36,713 bases of DNA, from assembly GCA_015272465.1 (NCBI GenBank), contig JACYLR010000112.1:1-36713 (forward strand). Reading direction: 5' to 3'. Shown in pieces: positions 25,269 through 35,400 of the stretch (the first letter of the stretch is position 1; the number at the start of each line of letters is the position of its first letter). The notes below the pieces were generated by a model. That model worked only from the letters and a program-made list of their open reading frames with translations, was not told where the DNA came from and searched no databases. Position numbers and translations under genes: made by a program. The DNA is from Gloeomargaritaceae cyanobacterium C42_A2020_066 (GTDB lineage: Bacteria > Cyanobacteriota > Cyanobacteriia > Gloeomargaritales > Gloeomargaritaceae).

Positions 25269-26251
25269 GTCAGCAGCCGGCCGGCCGCCACCCGCGCCCC
25301 CAGCAAGCCCACATCCGGATTGGTAATCACGGTGACGGGAATCTGCTCCAACAGGCTCTGCATGCGGCCCTTGCGGGCAAACTGCTCTAGGAACAGCCCA
25401 GTTTGGAGGTGGGACAAGATCCGAGGCGCAATCCCACCCGCCACATACAGCCCCCCCAGAGGTAGGAGCTTGAGGGCGAGATTGCCCGCCTCAGCACCGT
25501 AAAGGCTGATGAACAAATCCAGGGCTTGCCCGCAGAGAACATCTGTGCCGGCTAGGGCTTCGCGGGTGATCACCGCGGCAGGTTCCTCCGTGAGAATCGC
25601 CACACTCACCTGGGGTGAAACCTGCTGGGGATGGCGATGGGCCAAGAATTCGTAGAGGCGTACAAGGCCCGATCCAGAGACAAATCGCTCAATGGAGAGC
25701 CGGGGCAGCCGTTCCAGCCAGTAGCAGAGGAGATCCATCTCCAGGGCGTTGCGGGGCGCAAAGTCTCCATGCCCCCCTTCCGAGGACCAGACCTCGTAGG
25801 CCCGGCCATTCCAGGTCAGGTAGGTCTGCCCCAGTCCCGTCCCCGCTGCAATCACGGCCTTGGGAGCCTGGGGCACCGGCCGGCCGGCCTGGAGAACGTG
25901 GAAGTCCGCCTCGGTGAGGGCCTCCAGACCATAGCCCACCGCCGCTAGGTCGTTGAGGAAATGTACCCGACCTAGGCCCAATTCGGCCGCCAAATCCTCG
26001 CCGCGGCTCACCCAGCCTCGGTTCGTGAGATGCATGGTGTTGTCCTGCACCGGGCCAGCCACTGCCAGGCAGGCCAAGGTCGGCGGATCGCCGGGCACCG
26101 AGGCCAAAAAATCCCGCAGCACGGGCGCTAACCCTTCATAGGCGGGACTGTGATAATCCTGCCGCCGGAGGCCCTGGGGGTGGGGTTCCATATCCACCAG
26201 TTCCAGGCGGGCATTGGTGCCTCCGATATCACCGACCACCACACGGGTCAT
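25265..26251 (-). CDS. glk: Glucokinase (ROK-independent Glk type)
   Basis: 328 residues when started at ATG 26251, which overlaps the upstream gmhB stop as ATGA; the 25 extra residues of the track are rejected. It phosphorylates glucose with ATP. Motifs are VVGDIGGTNARLELV (phosphate loop), HFLNDLAAVGYG (catalytic Asp region), AAGTGLGQTYL and SSEGGHGDFAPRN, all typical of bacterial-type glucokinase. The coupling to a heptose-bisphosphate-phosphatase-like gene suggests sugar metabolism. The stop overlaps the convergent hypothetical gene. Two GGCCGGCC copies in tandem near 25878 code for AGRPVP in a surface loop. Confidence 0.94.
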   Translation of the reverse strand: MTRVVVGDIGGTNARLELVDMEPHPQGLRRQDYHSPAYEGLAPVLRDFLASVPGDPPTLACLAVAGPVQDNTMHLTNRGWVSRGEDLAAELGLGRVHFLNDLAAVGYGLEALTEADFHVLQAGRPVPQAPKAVIAAGTGLGQTYLTWNGRAYEVWSSEGGHGDFAPRNALEMDLLCYWLERLPRLSIERFVSGSGLVRLYEFLAHRHPQQVSPQVSVAILTEEPAAVITREALAGTDVLCGQALDLFISLYGAEAGNLALKLLPLGGLYVAGGIAPRILSHLQTGLFLEQFARKGRMQSLLEQIPVTVITNPDVGLLGARVAAGRLLT

Positions 26252-26886
26252 GGCTGACCTCCACGCAGCCGTGCGGCCGGCCGGGTTTTGCCTTGCTGGA
26301 GGTCTGACCAGTGGGTCACCAGCCAATCCACCGCCGCCGCCAAGTCTGGGGCCGTGTAATCCGGTTGAGTGGCGTGCTGATAGGTGCCCGCCATCACCTG
26401 CTCCCCATAGCCCGTCTGCACCAAAATCCCCCAGCAGCCCGCATTGTGGGCCAGATCTACATCCGTCGCCTTATCCCCCACCATCACACTGCACCGCAAA
26501 TCCAGGTCGTGATCCCAGGCCGCCGCCACCAGCATCCCCGTATTGGGTTTGCGCCAGGCACTCCAGGTATTCCAGGGTGACACCACGCCGCCCTCCGGGG
26601 GACTGAGGTGGGGACAGTAATAGAGGGCATCCAGCCGCGCCCCCGCCTCCCCAGCCAGTAAGCCACACAACCGCTGGTGCAGCGCTTCCACATGTGCTAC
26701 CGGATAGTAGCCCCGCGCAGGCCCCGCCTGATTCGACACCAAACACGTGTAGATACCCCGGTCGTTCAGACGCCGCACGGCCGACGCCACCCCCGGAATC
26801 AACTGCAAATCCTCCAGACGATGGAGGTAACCCCGCTCCTGGTTGAGGACTCCATCTCGGTCTAGAAACACGGCCGGCCGAGCCAT
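26248..26886 (-). CDS. gmhB: GmhB-like HAD phosphatase (D-glycero-D-manno-heptose 1,7-bisphosphate 7-phosphatase family)
   Basis: 212 residues, HAD class IIIA. VFLDRDGVLNQERGYL carries the nucleophile and acid Asp pair; LVSNQAGPARGYY is motif 2 and VMVGDKATDVDLAHNAG the Mg-binding motif 4. This order matches GmhB, which makes the heptose for LPS cores. One feature is odd: GmhB normally has a zinc site CxH...CxC before the RKP lysine. Here CPH is present but the second pair reads SAW before RKPNTGM, so zinc binding is probably incomplete. A related histidinol-phosphatase-like role is possible. It is coupled to glk by a 4-base overlap. Symbol moderately sure. Confidence 0.8.
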   Translation of the reverse strand: MARPAVFLDRDGVLNQERGYLHRLEDLQLIPGVASAVRRLNDRGIYTCLVSNQAGPARGYYPVAHVEALHQRLCGLLAGEAGARLDALYYCPHLSPPEGGVVSPWNTWSAWRKPNTGMLVAAAWDHDLDLRCSVMVGDKATDVDLAHNAGCWGILVQTGYGEQVMAGTYQHATQPDYTAPDLAAAVDWLVTHWSDLQQGKTRPAARLRGGQP

Positions 26887-27025
26887 CCGTCACCCTTGGT
26901 ATACTGCATCCACTGGGGAAACCCAGGCCGGTCAGGCGAGCGGTCGCCCTCGGCCTGACCCCAATCGGCACCCCTACCCACCATACTGCCCCGGCCGGCC
27001 GTTCAGGCCCCGCCACTGAACCGTG

Positions 27026-28142
27026 ATGGAACTGACCACCCTCAAGCGCCAACTAGAAACGACCCGCACCCACCTGGGCCATGCCCAGGACTGCCTTTGA
27101 CCGGCCGGCCCTCCTAGCGCGGCTTCAGGATTTAGAGCAACAGGCTGCCCAACCCGGATTCTGGGACAATCCCCAGGCCGCCCAGCCTATCCTCCAGCGT
27201 CTCAGTGAAACAAAGGGCCAGTTGGAGCAACTCCAGCGCTGGGAACAGCACCTGGGCGATACCGAGGCTATTCTGGAACTCCTCGCCGAGGCTGACGACC
27301 CCAGTTTGGCCGCGGAGGCGCTGGCGACCCTAGCCCATCTTGAGCAGGACTTGGATCGCTGGGCACTTGAGCAACTCCTCTCTGGCCCCTACGACACCCG
27401 CGGGGCTGTCCTGACGATCAATGCAGGGGCGGGAGGCACCGATGCCCAAGACTGGGCGGACATGCTGTTGCGGATGTACACCCGCTGGGCCGAGCGACAG
27501 GGCTACAAGGTGCACCTGATGGAACTGTCGGAAGGGGAAGAGGCGGGGCTGAAGTCCGCCACCCTGGAGATTGAGGGTCGCTATGCCTACGGTTACCTAC
27601 GGGGCGAAAAGGGCACCCACCGGCTGGTACGCATCTCCCCATTCAATGCCAACGACAAGCGCCAGACCAGCTTCGCCGGGGTAGAGGTGATGCCCCTGCT
27701 GGACAACCAAACCATTGACGATGTGGACATTCCCGACACCGACCTAGAGGTCACCACTTCCCGGGCAGGTGGCAAGGGAGGGCAGAACGTCAACAAGGTG
27801 GAAACGGCGGTGCGGATGGTGCATCTGCCCACAGGATTGGCGGTGCGCTGTACGGAGGAACGCTCCCAGTTACAGAACAAGATGAAGGCGCTGGCCCTGC
27901 TCAAGGCCAAGTTGCTGGTGATCCTCCAGGAACAACAGCTCCAGAAAATCGCCGAAATCCGCGGCGATGTCGTGGAAGCGGCCTGGGGCAATCAAATCCG
28001 CAACTACGTGTTCCATCCCTACCAATTGGTCAAGGATTTGCGTACTGAGGTGGAGATCTCCGATATCCAGGCGGTGATGGATGGCGATCTAGACCTATTT
28101 ATCCAGGCTTACCTGCGCCAGACTGCCCGGCCGGCCGCCTGA
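27026..28142 (+). CDS. prfB: Peptide chain release factor 2 with programmed +1 frameshift
   Basis: The ORF track starts at 27081 (MPRTAFDRP), the wrong frame for the beginning. ATG 27026 opens a 24-codon frame ([20 protein letters not shown], then QDCL) that ends at TGA 27098-27100 in CTT TGA C, the classic RF2 autoregulatory shift site. After +1 shifting, GAC 27099 continues [15 protein letters not shown]. The product is about 371 residues. A weak AGGA lies 4 bases before CTT. SPF ([11 protein letters not shown]), which reads UGA, and GGQ ([13 protein letters not shown]) confirm RF2. It releases peptides at UGA/UAA. GGCCGGCC begins directly after the shift site at 27103. Confidence 0.95.
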
Positions 28143-28202
28143 ACCCGGCCAGTTTGGTATAGTTTGGGGGCATCTTTGTCATCATTCCACCCGTCAACGC
28201 CC

Positions 28203-29123
28203 ATGGCGAGCGCTACCCTGGATTCCCTGCGGCCGGCCGTCCGGTTGGTCAACTTTTGCTTGGGGATTAAGCCCCTGGCTGCCGCGGCCAAACATCAGGC
28301 CCGCACCATGATGATCAACCGAGCCGAACAGATTGGGGTGCCCTGGCGGCAGCGGGCGGCGGAACTTCAGGCCCGCGATTGGACTGAGGAGTTTCAGCGG
28401 GTTCACAACCCGGACGTGACCTACCCGGACTACTACCTCAAACCCTTCCACGCCTACGACCAGGGCAACCTCTGTTGGCAAGCCGCCACGGAAGCCGAAG
28501 TGGCTGCCTACGCGGTGCATGCGCGCATCTGGCCCGCGGCCGGCCGGCAGGGGGATGCCCAACTCCGCCAGAGCTACCACGACCTGCTGCTTCAGCACCT
28601 GCCCACCGCCCCTCGGGCCATTCTGGATGTGGGCTGTAGCGTCGGCATGAGCAGCTTTGCCCTTCAGAGGGTCTATCCTGAGGCCCAGATTACCGGCCTG
28701 GATCTCTCCCCCCATTTTCTGGCCGTCGCCCAGTACCAGAGCCAGCAGCAGGGCGCAGCCATTCGCTGGGTTCACCGGCCGGCCGAAGCCACCCAGCTCC
28801 CAGACGAATCCTTTGACCTAGTCTCACTGTTCCTGATCTGCCACGAACTGCCGCACCCAGCGACCGCTTCGATCCTTCAAGAAGCGCGCCGCCTCCTGAG
28901 ACCCGGTGGTCACCTCGCCCTGATGGACATGAACCCCCAGTCCACCGTTCATGCCACGATGCCGCCCTACATTCTCACCCTGCTGAAAAGTACCGAACCC
29001 TATCTCGATGACTATTTCACACTCGATCTACCTGGCCTGATCACCGCCGGTGGATTTCAGTCCCCGCGCCTTGTGGCGAATAGCCCCCGGCATCGCACCT
29101 TAATCGCACAAATCGTTACATAG
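28203..29123 (+). CDS. Class I SAM-dependent methyltransferase
   Basis: 306 residues from ATG 28203 (the track begins at TTG 28164). The C-terminal half has a methyltransferase fold: motif I ILDVGCSVGMSSFAL, then ITGLDLSPHFLAVAQYQ, PDESFDLVSLFLICHELPH and LLRPGGHLALMDM. The N-terminal about 120 residues are not recognised; they include DYYLKPFHAYDQGNLCWQAA, a stretch that suggests a dedicated cyanobacterial family. The substrate is unknown and could be a small molecule such as a quinone or lipid precursor. It begins about 60 bp after prfB and is probably in its own or a shared transcript. GGCCGGCC occurs three times, encoding AGR/RPA stretches. Confidence 0.82.
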   Translation: MASATLDSLRPAVRLVNFCLGIKPLAAAAKHQARTMMINRAEQIGVPWRQRAAELQARDWTEEFQRVHNPDVTYPDYYLKPFHAYDQGNLCWQAATEAEVAAYAVHARIWPAAGRQGDAQLRQSYHDLLLQHLPTAPRAILDVGCSVGMSSFALQRVYPEAQITGLDLSPHFLAVAQYQSQQQGAAIRWVHRPAEATQLPDESFDLVSLFLICHELPHPATASILQEARRLLRPGGHLALMDMNPQSTVHATMPPYILTLLKSTEPYLDDYFTLDLPGLITAGGFQSPRLVANSPRHRTLIAQIVT

Positions 29124-29155
29124 GTAAATGGCCAATCAAAGCCTACGGGAGATGC

Positions 29156-29161
29156 TATTAT
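29156..29161 (+). promoter_or_regulatory. Possible -10 element of the RRM gene
   Basis: TATTAT lies about 130 bases upstream of the RRM start. No clear -35 was found. The long A/T-rich leader would fit the cold-responsive leaders known for cyanobacterial rbp genes, but that is inference. Confidence 0.25.
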
Positions 29162-29293
29162 AGCCACGAGTGGTACGCATCGGGTGCAGAGTCTGTGTCT
29201 GGCATTGACGGGTTACCGGGCCGTGTTTTGACAAGCTTTCTTCCGAATTCTCACTCCAACTGACATCCCTCGATTTGATTTTGGAGTCTTTTC

Positions 29294-29611
29294 ATGTCGA
29301 TCTACGTAGGTAATCTGTCCTATCAGGTTACAGAGGAAGATTTGAAGGCCGTCTTTGCAGAATACGGCACTGTAAAGCGGGTTCAGCTTCCTGTTGACCG
29401 TGAAACCGGCCGGCCTCGCGGCTTTGGTTTTGTGGAACTGAGCAGCGACCCCGAAGAAAACGCGGCCATCGAAGCTCTGGAAGGGGCCGAATGGATGGGT
29501 CGCGTCCTCAAGGTCAACAAGGCCCGTCCTCGGGAAGACCGGGGTTCCTCCTTTGGTGGGGGTGGCGGCGGTGCCCGTCGGGGTGGCGGCAGCTACTCCC
29601 GCAGCTACTAG
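29294..29611 (+). CDS. Glycine-rich RRM RNA-binding protein
   Basis: 105 residues. One RRM fills residues 1-80: RNP2 is IYVGNLSY and RNP1 is RGFGFVEL. The tail is short and Gly/Arg/Ser-rich ([17 protein letters not shown]), as in the cyanobacterial Rbp proteins, which bind U-rich RNA and respond to cold or direct mRNAs to thylakoids. No membrane segment. It is a single-gene unit: a 170-bp leader upstream and a clear terminator downstream. One GGCCGGCC sits just before RNP1, encoding the loop ETGRPRGFG, a loop that is naturally G-R-P in many RRM proteins, so this copy may be coincidental in part. Confidence 0.95.
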   Translation: MSIYVGNLSYQVTEEDLKAVFAEYGTVKRVQLPVDRETGRPRGFGFVELSSDPEENAAIEALEGAEWMGRVLKVNKARPREDRGSSFGGGGGGARRGGGSYSRSY

Positions 29612-29624
29612 ACCACAGCGATCC

Positions 29625-29653
29625 TTCATACCCTCACGGCTTGAAGGTATGAA
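29625..29653 (+). terminator. Upstream hairpin after the RRM gene
   Basis: TTCATACC (29625-29632) pairs perfectly with GGTATGAA (29646-29653) around a 13-base loop, 13 bases after the stop. It has no U tract and may be an mRNA-stabilising or attenuating stem ahead of the terminator that follows. Confidence 0.5.
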
Positions 29654-29663
29654 ATGAGGCAGG

Positions 29664-29703
29664 GGAAAGGCGACAGGAGACCTGTTCGTCTTTCCTTTTT
29701 TTC
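29664..29703 (+). terminator. Rho-independent terminator of the RRM gene
   Basis: GGAAAGGCGACAGG pairs with CCTGTTCGTCTTTCC (29664-29695, a few mismatches and a bulge), immediately followed by a run of seven T. It is the clearest intrinsic terminator in the window. Confidence 0.85.
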
Positions 29704-29863
29704 TATCGGCCGGCCGGCTGATGAATGTTAGCTCTGCCCTTCCTTACGTTTCTCAGGGTATAACTGCCCCAGATAGAGTCCTGGGGTCACCCGCATGCAA
29801 GCGATAGCTCAACAAGACCCGCCCTTGAGAATTGGCAAGTCCTTTCGTTCTCAGGTCTGACCC

Positions 29864-31417
29864 ATGCTGGCGCGGGTGTGGAGTGCAGCCTTGGTGGGGA
29901 TTGAAGCCGTCAAGGTCGGAGTGGAGGTCGATATCTCCGGGGGACTACCGGGGGTTGTGGTCGTTGGACTGCCCGATGCGGCCATCCAAGAGAGTAAGGA
30001 GCGGGTCAAGGCCGCCCTCAAAAATGCGGGTTTCACGTTCCCACAGCGTCGAGTTGTGGTTAACCTGACACCTGGCGATCTGCGTAAGGAAGGATCGGGG
30101 TTTGACTTGCCCATCGCCGTCGGCGTGTTGCTGGCCTCGGAACAGGTGGGTCAACCCGACGTAGAATCAATCCTTTTCCTGGGTGAGGTCAGCCTGGACG
30201 GAAGTCTACGGCCTGTCACCGGTGTACTGCCAATGGCCGCAACCGCCCAGTGCATTGGCTTCACGACCCTGGTGGTGCCGGCCGCCAATGCCCGCGAAGC
30301 CGCGTTAGTACAGGGGCTGCGGGTCTACGGGTTTGAGCATCTCAGTCAGGTTGGCGCTTGGCTGGCTGGAAATGCCCAGTTTCTGCCGGTGCAGGTGGAC
30401 TTGGCCCAGGAACTGCACACCGAGGTGCAGACCTATCCCGACTTGGAGGATGTTAAAGGTCAAGCCCACGCCCGTCGCGCCCTAGAGATCGCCGCAGCCG
30501 GGGGCCACAATCTCATCTTGGTGGGGCCACCGGGGAGTGGCAAGACCATGCTGGCCCGCCGTCTACCCGGTATCCTGCCGCCCCTCAGTCTTGAGGAGGC
30601 GCTGGAAGTCACCAAGATTCATTCGGTGGCAGGATTGTTAAGCCAGCGTCAGGCGCTTGTGAATCAACGGCCCTTCCGCAGTCCCCACCACTCGGCGTCG
30701 GGGCCAGCCCTGATTGGGGGCGGTAGTGTGCCCCGTCCGGGGGAGGTGTCCCTAGCTAGCCTGGGGATTCTCTACCTGGATGAACTGACGGAGTTTAAGC
30801 GGGATGTGCTGGAATTTCTGCGCCAGCCCCTGGAGGATGGGCATGTCACTGTGTCCCGCGCCCGCCAGACGGTCGCCTTCCCGGCCCGCTTTACTCTCGT
30901 GGCTTCGACCAACCCCTGTGCCTGTGGCTACTACGGTGATCCGGTGCAAGCTTGTACCTGCACACCCCGCCAGCGGCAGCAGTACTGGGGCAAACTCTCG
31001 GGACCCTTGCTGGATCGGATCGATTTACAGGTGATGGTCAGTCGCCTGCAACCGGAGGAGATTCTCCAGCGGCCGGCCGGGGAAAACTCCCGCACCGTGG
31101 CAATCCGGGTTCAGCAAGCCCGCGAGCTAGCGCAAATACGGTTGGCGGAGCAGGGGAATCTCCGTTGCAATGCCCAGTTACAGCCCCGCCACCTGCGCCT
31201 CTGGTGTCAACTCAACCCCAAGGCCAGCAGCCTCCTGGAGGGGGCAATCCGCCGCTTGGGGCTATCGGCCCGGGCTTCCGATCGGATTCTCAAGGTGGCC
31301 CGCACCATCGCCGACTTAGCCGGTGACCCCAGTTTTGAACTCCAGGAGCGCTACGTGCTGGAGGCCATTCAATACCGCTCCCTGGATCGCCTCGCCGGGC
31401 CGGCCGGCCTCGGTTAG
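29864..31417 (+). CDS. comM: YifB/ComM family Mg-chelatase-like AAA+ ATPase
   Basis: 517 residues. The N-terminal VEVDISGGLPGVVVVGLPDA and AALKNAGFTFPQRRVVVNL followed by SGFDLPIAVGVLLAS are diagnostic of YifB/ComM. The P-loop GPPGSGKTMLARRLPGILPP and a Walker B ILYLDELTEF are intact, and the Mg-chelatase domain continues with SRARQTVAFPARFTLVASTN. ComM is a hexameric helicase that drives branch migration during natural transformation and recombination, so the gene hints at competence or recombination ability. Its stop TAG and the convergent DUF3084 stop TAA share bases (TTAG). Confidence 0.94.
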   Translation: MLARVWSAALVGIEAVKVGVEVDISGGLPGVVVVGLPDAAIQESKERVKAALKNAGFTFPQRRVVVNLTPGDLRKEGSGFDLPIAVGVLLASEQVGQPDVESILFLGEVSLDGSLRPVTGVLPMAATAQCIGFTTLVVPAANAREAALVQGLRVYGFEHLSQVGAWLAGNAQFLPVQVDLAQELHTEVQTYPDLEDVKGQAHARRALEIAAAGGHNLILVGPPGSGKTMLARRLPGILPPLSLEEALEVTKIHSVAGLLSQRQALVNQRPFRSPHHSASGPALIGGGSVPRPGEVSLASLGILYLDELTEFKRDVLEFLRQPLEDGHVTVSRARQTVAFPARFTLVASTNPCACGYYGDPVQACTCTPRQRQQYWGKLSGPLLDRIDLQVMVSRLQPEEILQRPAGENSRTVAIRVQQARELAQIRLAEQGNLRCNAQLQPRHLRLWCQLNPKASSLLEGAIRRLGLSARASDRILKVARTIADLAGDPSFELQERYVLEAIQYRSLDRLAGPAGLG

Positions 31418-32750
31418 CCCGAGCGGAGGAGTACCTGGCCATCCCGCACCGCCACCAGTTCAATTTCCAGGGGGCCGGCCGTGTAGATGGGTCGTTTGGT
31501 CACGGACTGCACCTGCACCGCGCCGGAGAGGGTCTGGAGTTGCTCCACAAATTGGAGTAGGGTTACCTGGTTAAAGGTGCCTACCTTGTTGGTGAGGGGA
31601 TCGGCGAGGACACCGCTCTGGCGGGCGCGGACGTTGGAGGCTAGAAAGAGCCGATCCAGGGCGTTGACCACATTCGGTTCATCTGTTGATCCCAGGTTGA
31701 CGGTTACGGTTGCCACCACCGTACCCTCCGAGAAAACCAGACGATTCGGAAAGGTATCGGTGACCACACCAATTTGCTGTTCCCCAGTGGAGTAGTTGGC
31801 CGCAGCCAAGATACGCACCACGTAGTCCCGGCCATTGGCGAGGGTCTGAACCAGTTGGTTGATTTCCTGGGCGCTGACCCGCAACTGCGGCCGGCCGGCC
31901 GAGGCTTGGTTGGGATTGTTAATACAGGCTTCGGGTTGCAGGGAGCCGGGGTTGGTCAGACAACCTGCCACCCGGTTCGCTTCCTGGAGGGTTTGGTCTA
32001 CCGCCTCACGGGCCAACGTCGGATTGGTGATCGCGCGCACCGTGGCTGTGGCCAGCACTTGTTCGCGACGGATCACCACATTCCCCTGGCGTAGCTTAGT
32101 AATCTCCTGCTCCAGTTCCCCGCGGGTCAGTTCGAGGCGAGTGATATTCCGTTGCAACTGCTGCCCTTGCTGGCGGAGGGTATTGGCTTGAGTCTGGGCT
32201 TGGGTTACTTGGGCTGTGGCCTGGCTCAACTGGGTCTGAAGGCGCGTCCGCTCTTGGCCCAACCGCGCCACTTCGGATTGTAGGGCTGCGGATTGCTGGC
32301 TGGCCGCGGCGAGTTTCGCCTGGGCTGCCTGATAATTGCGTTCCGCTTGGCTCAGGGCTGCCTGAATCTGGGTGACCTTAGTCTCGGCCTCCCGCAGGTC
32401 TTGCCGGGTACGGGTCAACTGGCTTTGGGCCGCCACGAGCTGGCCACGAGCCTGTTCGAGTTCTTGGCGAGCTTGGCCCTTTTGCGCCTGGACATCCTTC
32501 AACTCATCTTGGATTTGCTGGAGGCGGAATAACCCATCCCGCAATTGTCGATCCGAGGCCAGGAGAATCCCCAGAGTACTGGCGGAAATCAGGCCGCCTG
32601 TGAGAACGGTGACCAACACCGCCGTGTTTTTGGGCCGCATCTTGAACAGGCTGAGGCGGGCTTTGCCGACCTTGCTGCCAATCCGATCCCCCAGGGTGGC
32701 AATGACCCCCCCCAACAGCAAGATGGCAATTACCAGGGTGTAGCCGGCCA

Positions 32751-32751
<1 letters not shown>
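31414..32751 (-). CDS. DUF3084 membrane-anchored coiled-coil protein
   Basis: 445 residues. Residues about 3-25 (TLVIAILLLGGVIATLGDRI) and about 45-65 (VLVTVLTGGLISASTLGILL) are membrane segments. A long Gln/Ala/Leu-rich coiled coil follows (about 75-200, many AQ/LQ heptads). The rest is a globular domain with the characteristic end GPLEIELVAVRDGQVLLRSG. This is the DUF3084 family, widespread in cyanobacteria and without known function. Its ATG overlaps the ligA stop by one base (TGATG), so the two are co-translated. Expected location: the cytoplasmic or thylakoid membrane with a large soluble part. Confidence 0.88.
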
Positions 32752-34847
<2,096 letters not shown>

Positions 34848-35033
34848 TCACCCACCGGTAACAGTTCCGTGCTGTGGCACACCTCTCCCCTAAGATAGCC
34901 CGTTGGGACTCGGGGTTAACTGTTGCAGAGGGGTTAGAGGTGGCCCGCATTTCATCAAAAATCATTACCGTTCCGTTACCTGATCTCAGCCATCCGCTAA
35001 AGTTTTCCCGTATCCTTACCTGGACTGGTACCT

Positions 35034-35144
35034 ATGGCTGCTTCCTTCCTGCCCTCGATCCTGGTTCCCATGGTTGGACTTGTACTGCCAGCAGTGGCTA
35101 TGGCATTTCTGTTTGTCTACATTGAACGGGACGAAATCGCCTAG
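35034..35144 (+). CDS. psaI: Photosystem I reaction centre subunit VIII (PsaI)
   Basis: 36 residues, too short for the ORF track. [14 protein letters not shown] opens a single membrane helix followed by [18 protein letters not shown]; the AASFLPxIxxP start and the FLFxYIE end are the cyanobacterial PsaI pattern. PsaI is a one-helix subunit of photosystem I that helps trimer formation near PsaL. Start ATG 35034 and stop TAG 35142 are followed three bases later by GGCCGGCC and then by a terminator. psaI often sits next to psaL, but here it is alone, with ligA diverging upstream. The C-terminal RDEIA is slightly longer and more charged than usual. Confidence 0.88.
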   Translation: MAASFLPSILVPMVGLVLPAVAMAFLFVYIERDEIA

Positions 35145-35163
35145 ACCGGCCGGCCGCTAACCC

Positions 35164-35203
35164 CAGCCTCCCCTGCTAGCTGCCAGAGGGGAGGTTGTTT
35201 TTT
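35164..35203 (+). terminator. Terminator after psaI
   Basis: CCTCCCCT (35167-35174) pairs with AGGGGAGG (35187-35194), extendable by a G-T and further pair, around a 12-base loop and followed by TTG and a run of six T. It lies about 20 bases after the psaI stop. Confidence 0.85.
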
Positions 35204-35256
35204 AGGGATACTATCGGTTAACTAAGCTTGGACAATGAGGTGTTGCTCCTCCTAAT

Positions 35257-35376
35257 GGGCACCTCTATATAATTGGCGAATTGCCCCCTTACTGAGAATG
35301 AGCCAGCTTGAAGCGCCTAGTTCTCTGGCCTCTATTGTCAATGAGTGCGTAGCAGACTGAATAAATAGAGGTGCCC
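35257..35376. mobile_element. MITE-like element with 12-bp terminal inverted repeats
   Basis: GGGCACCTCTAT (35257-35268) is perfectly mirrored by ATAGAGGTGCCC (35365-35376), with partial pairing continuing inward. TAAT flanks both ends directly (35253-35256 and 35377-35380), as a target duplication would. The 120-bp interior has no gene and no GGCCGGCC. Such a layout fits a non-autonomous miniature transposable element. Only one full copy is seen in the window, so it remains a candidate. Confidence 0.5.
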
Positions 35377-35400
35377 TAATATCTGACTGAATAAGTAGAG
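35355..35400 (+). repeat. 16-bp direct repeat at the element's right edge
   Basis: GACTGAATAAATAGAG (35355-35370) recurs as GACTGAATAAGTAGAG (35385-35400), one mismatch, offset 30 bases. The first copy contains part of the right terminal repeat of the MITE-like element. Two copies only, so not a CRISPR array. Confidence 0.7.

Noticed and set aside
27081-27098. ATG 27081 as prfB start
   Set aside because: It lies in the post-shift frame; the conserved 24-codon leader and CTT TGA C site show that translation begins at 27026.
35355-35400. CRISPR-like repeat
   Set aside because: Only two 16-base units with a 14-base spacer, no array and no cas genes.
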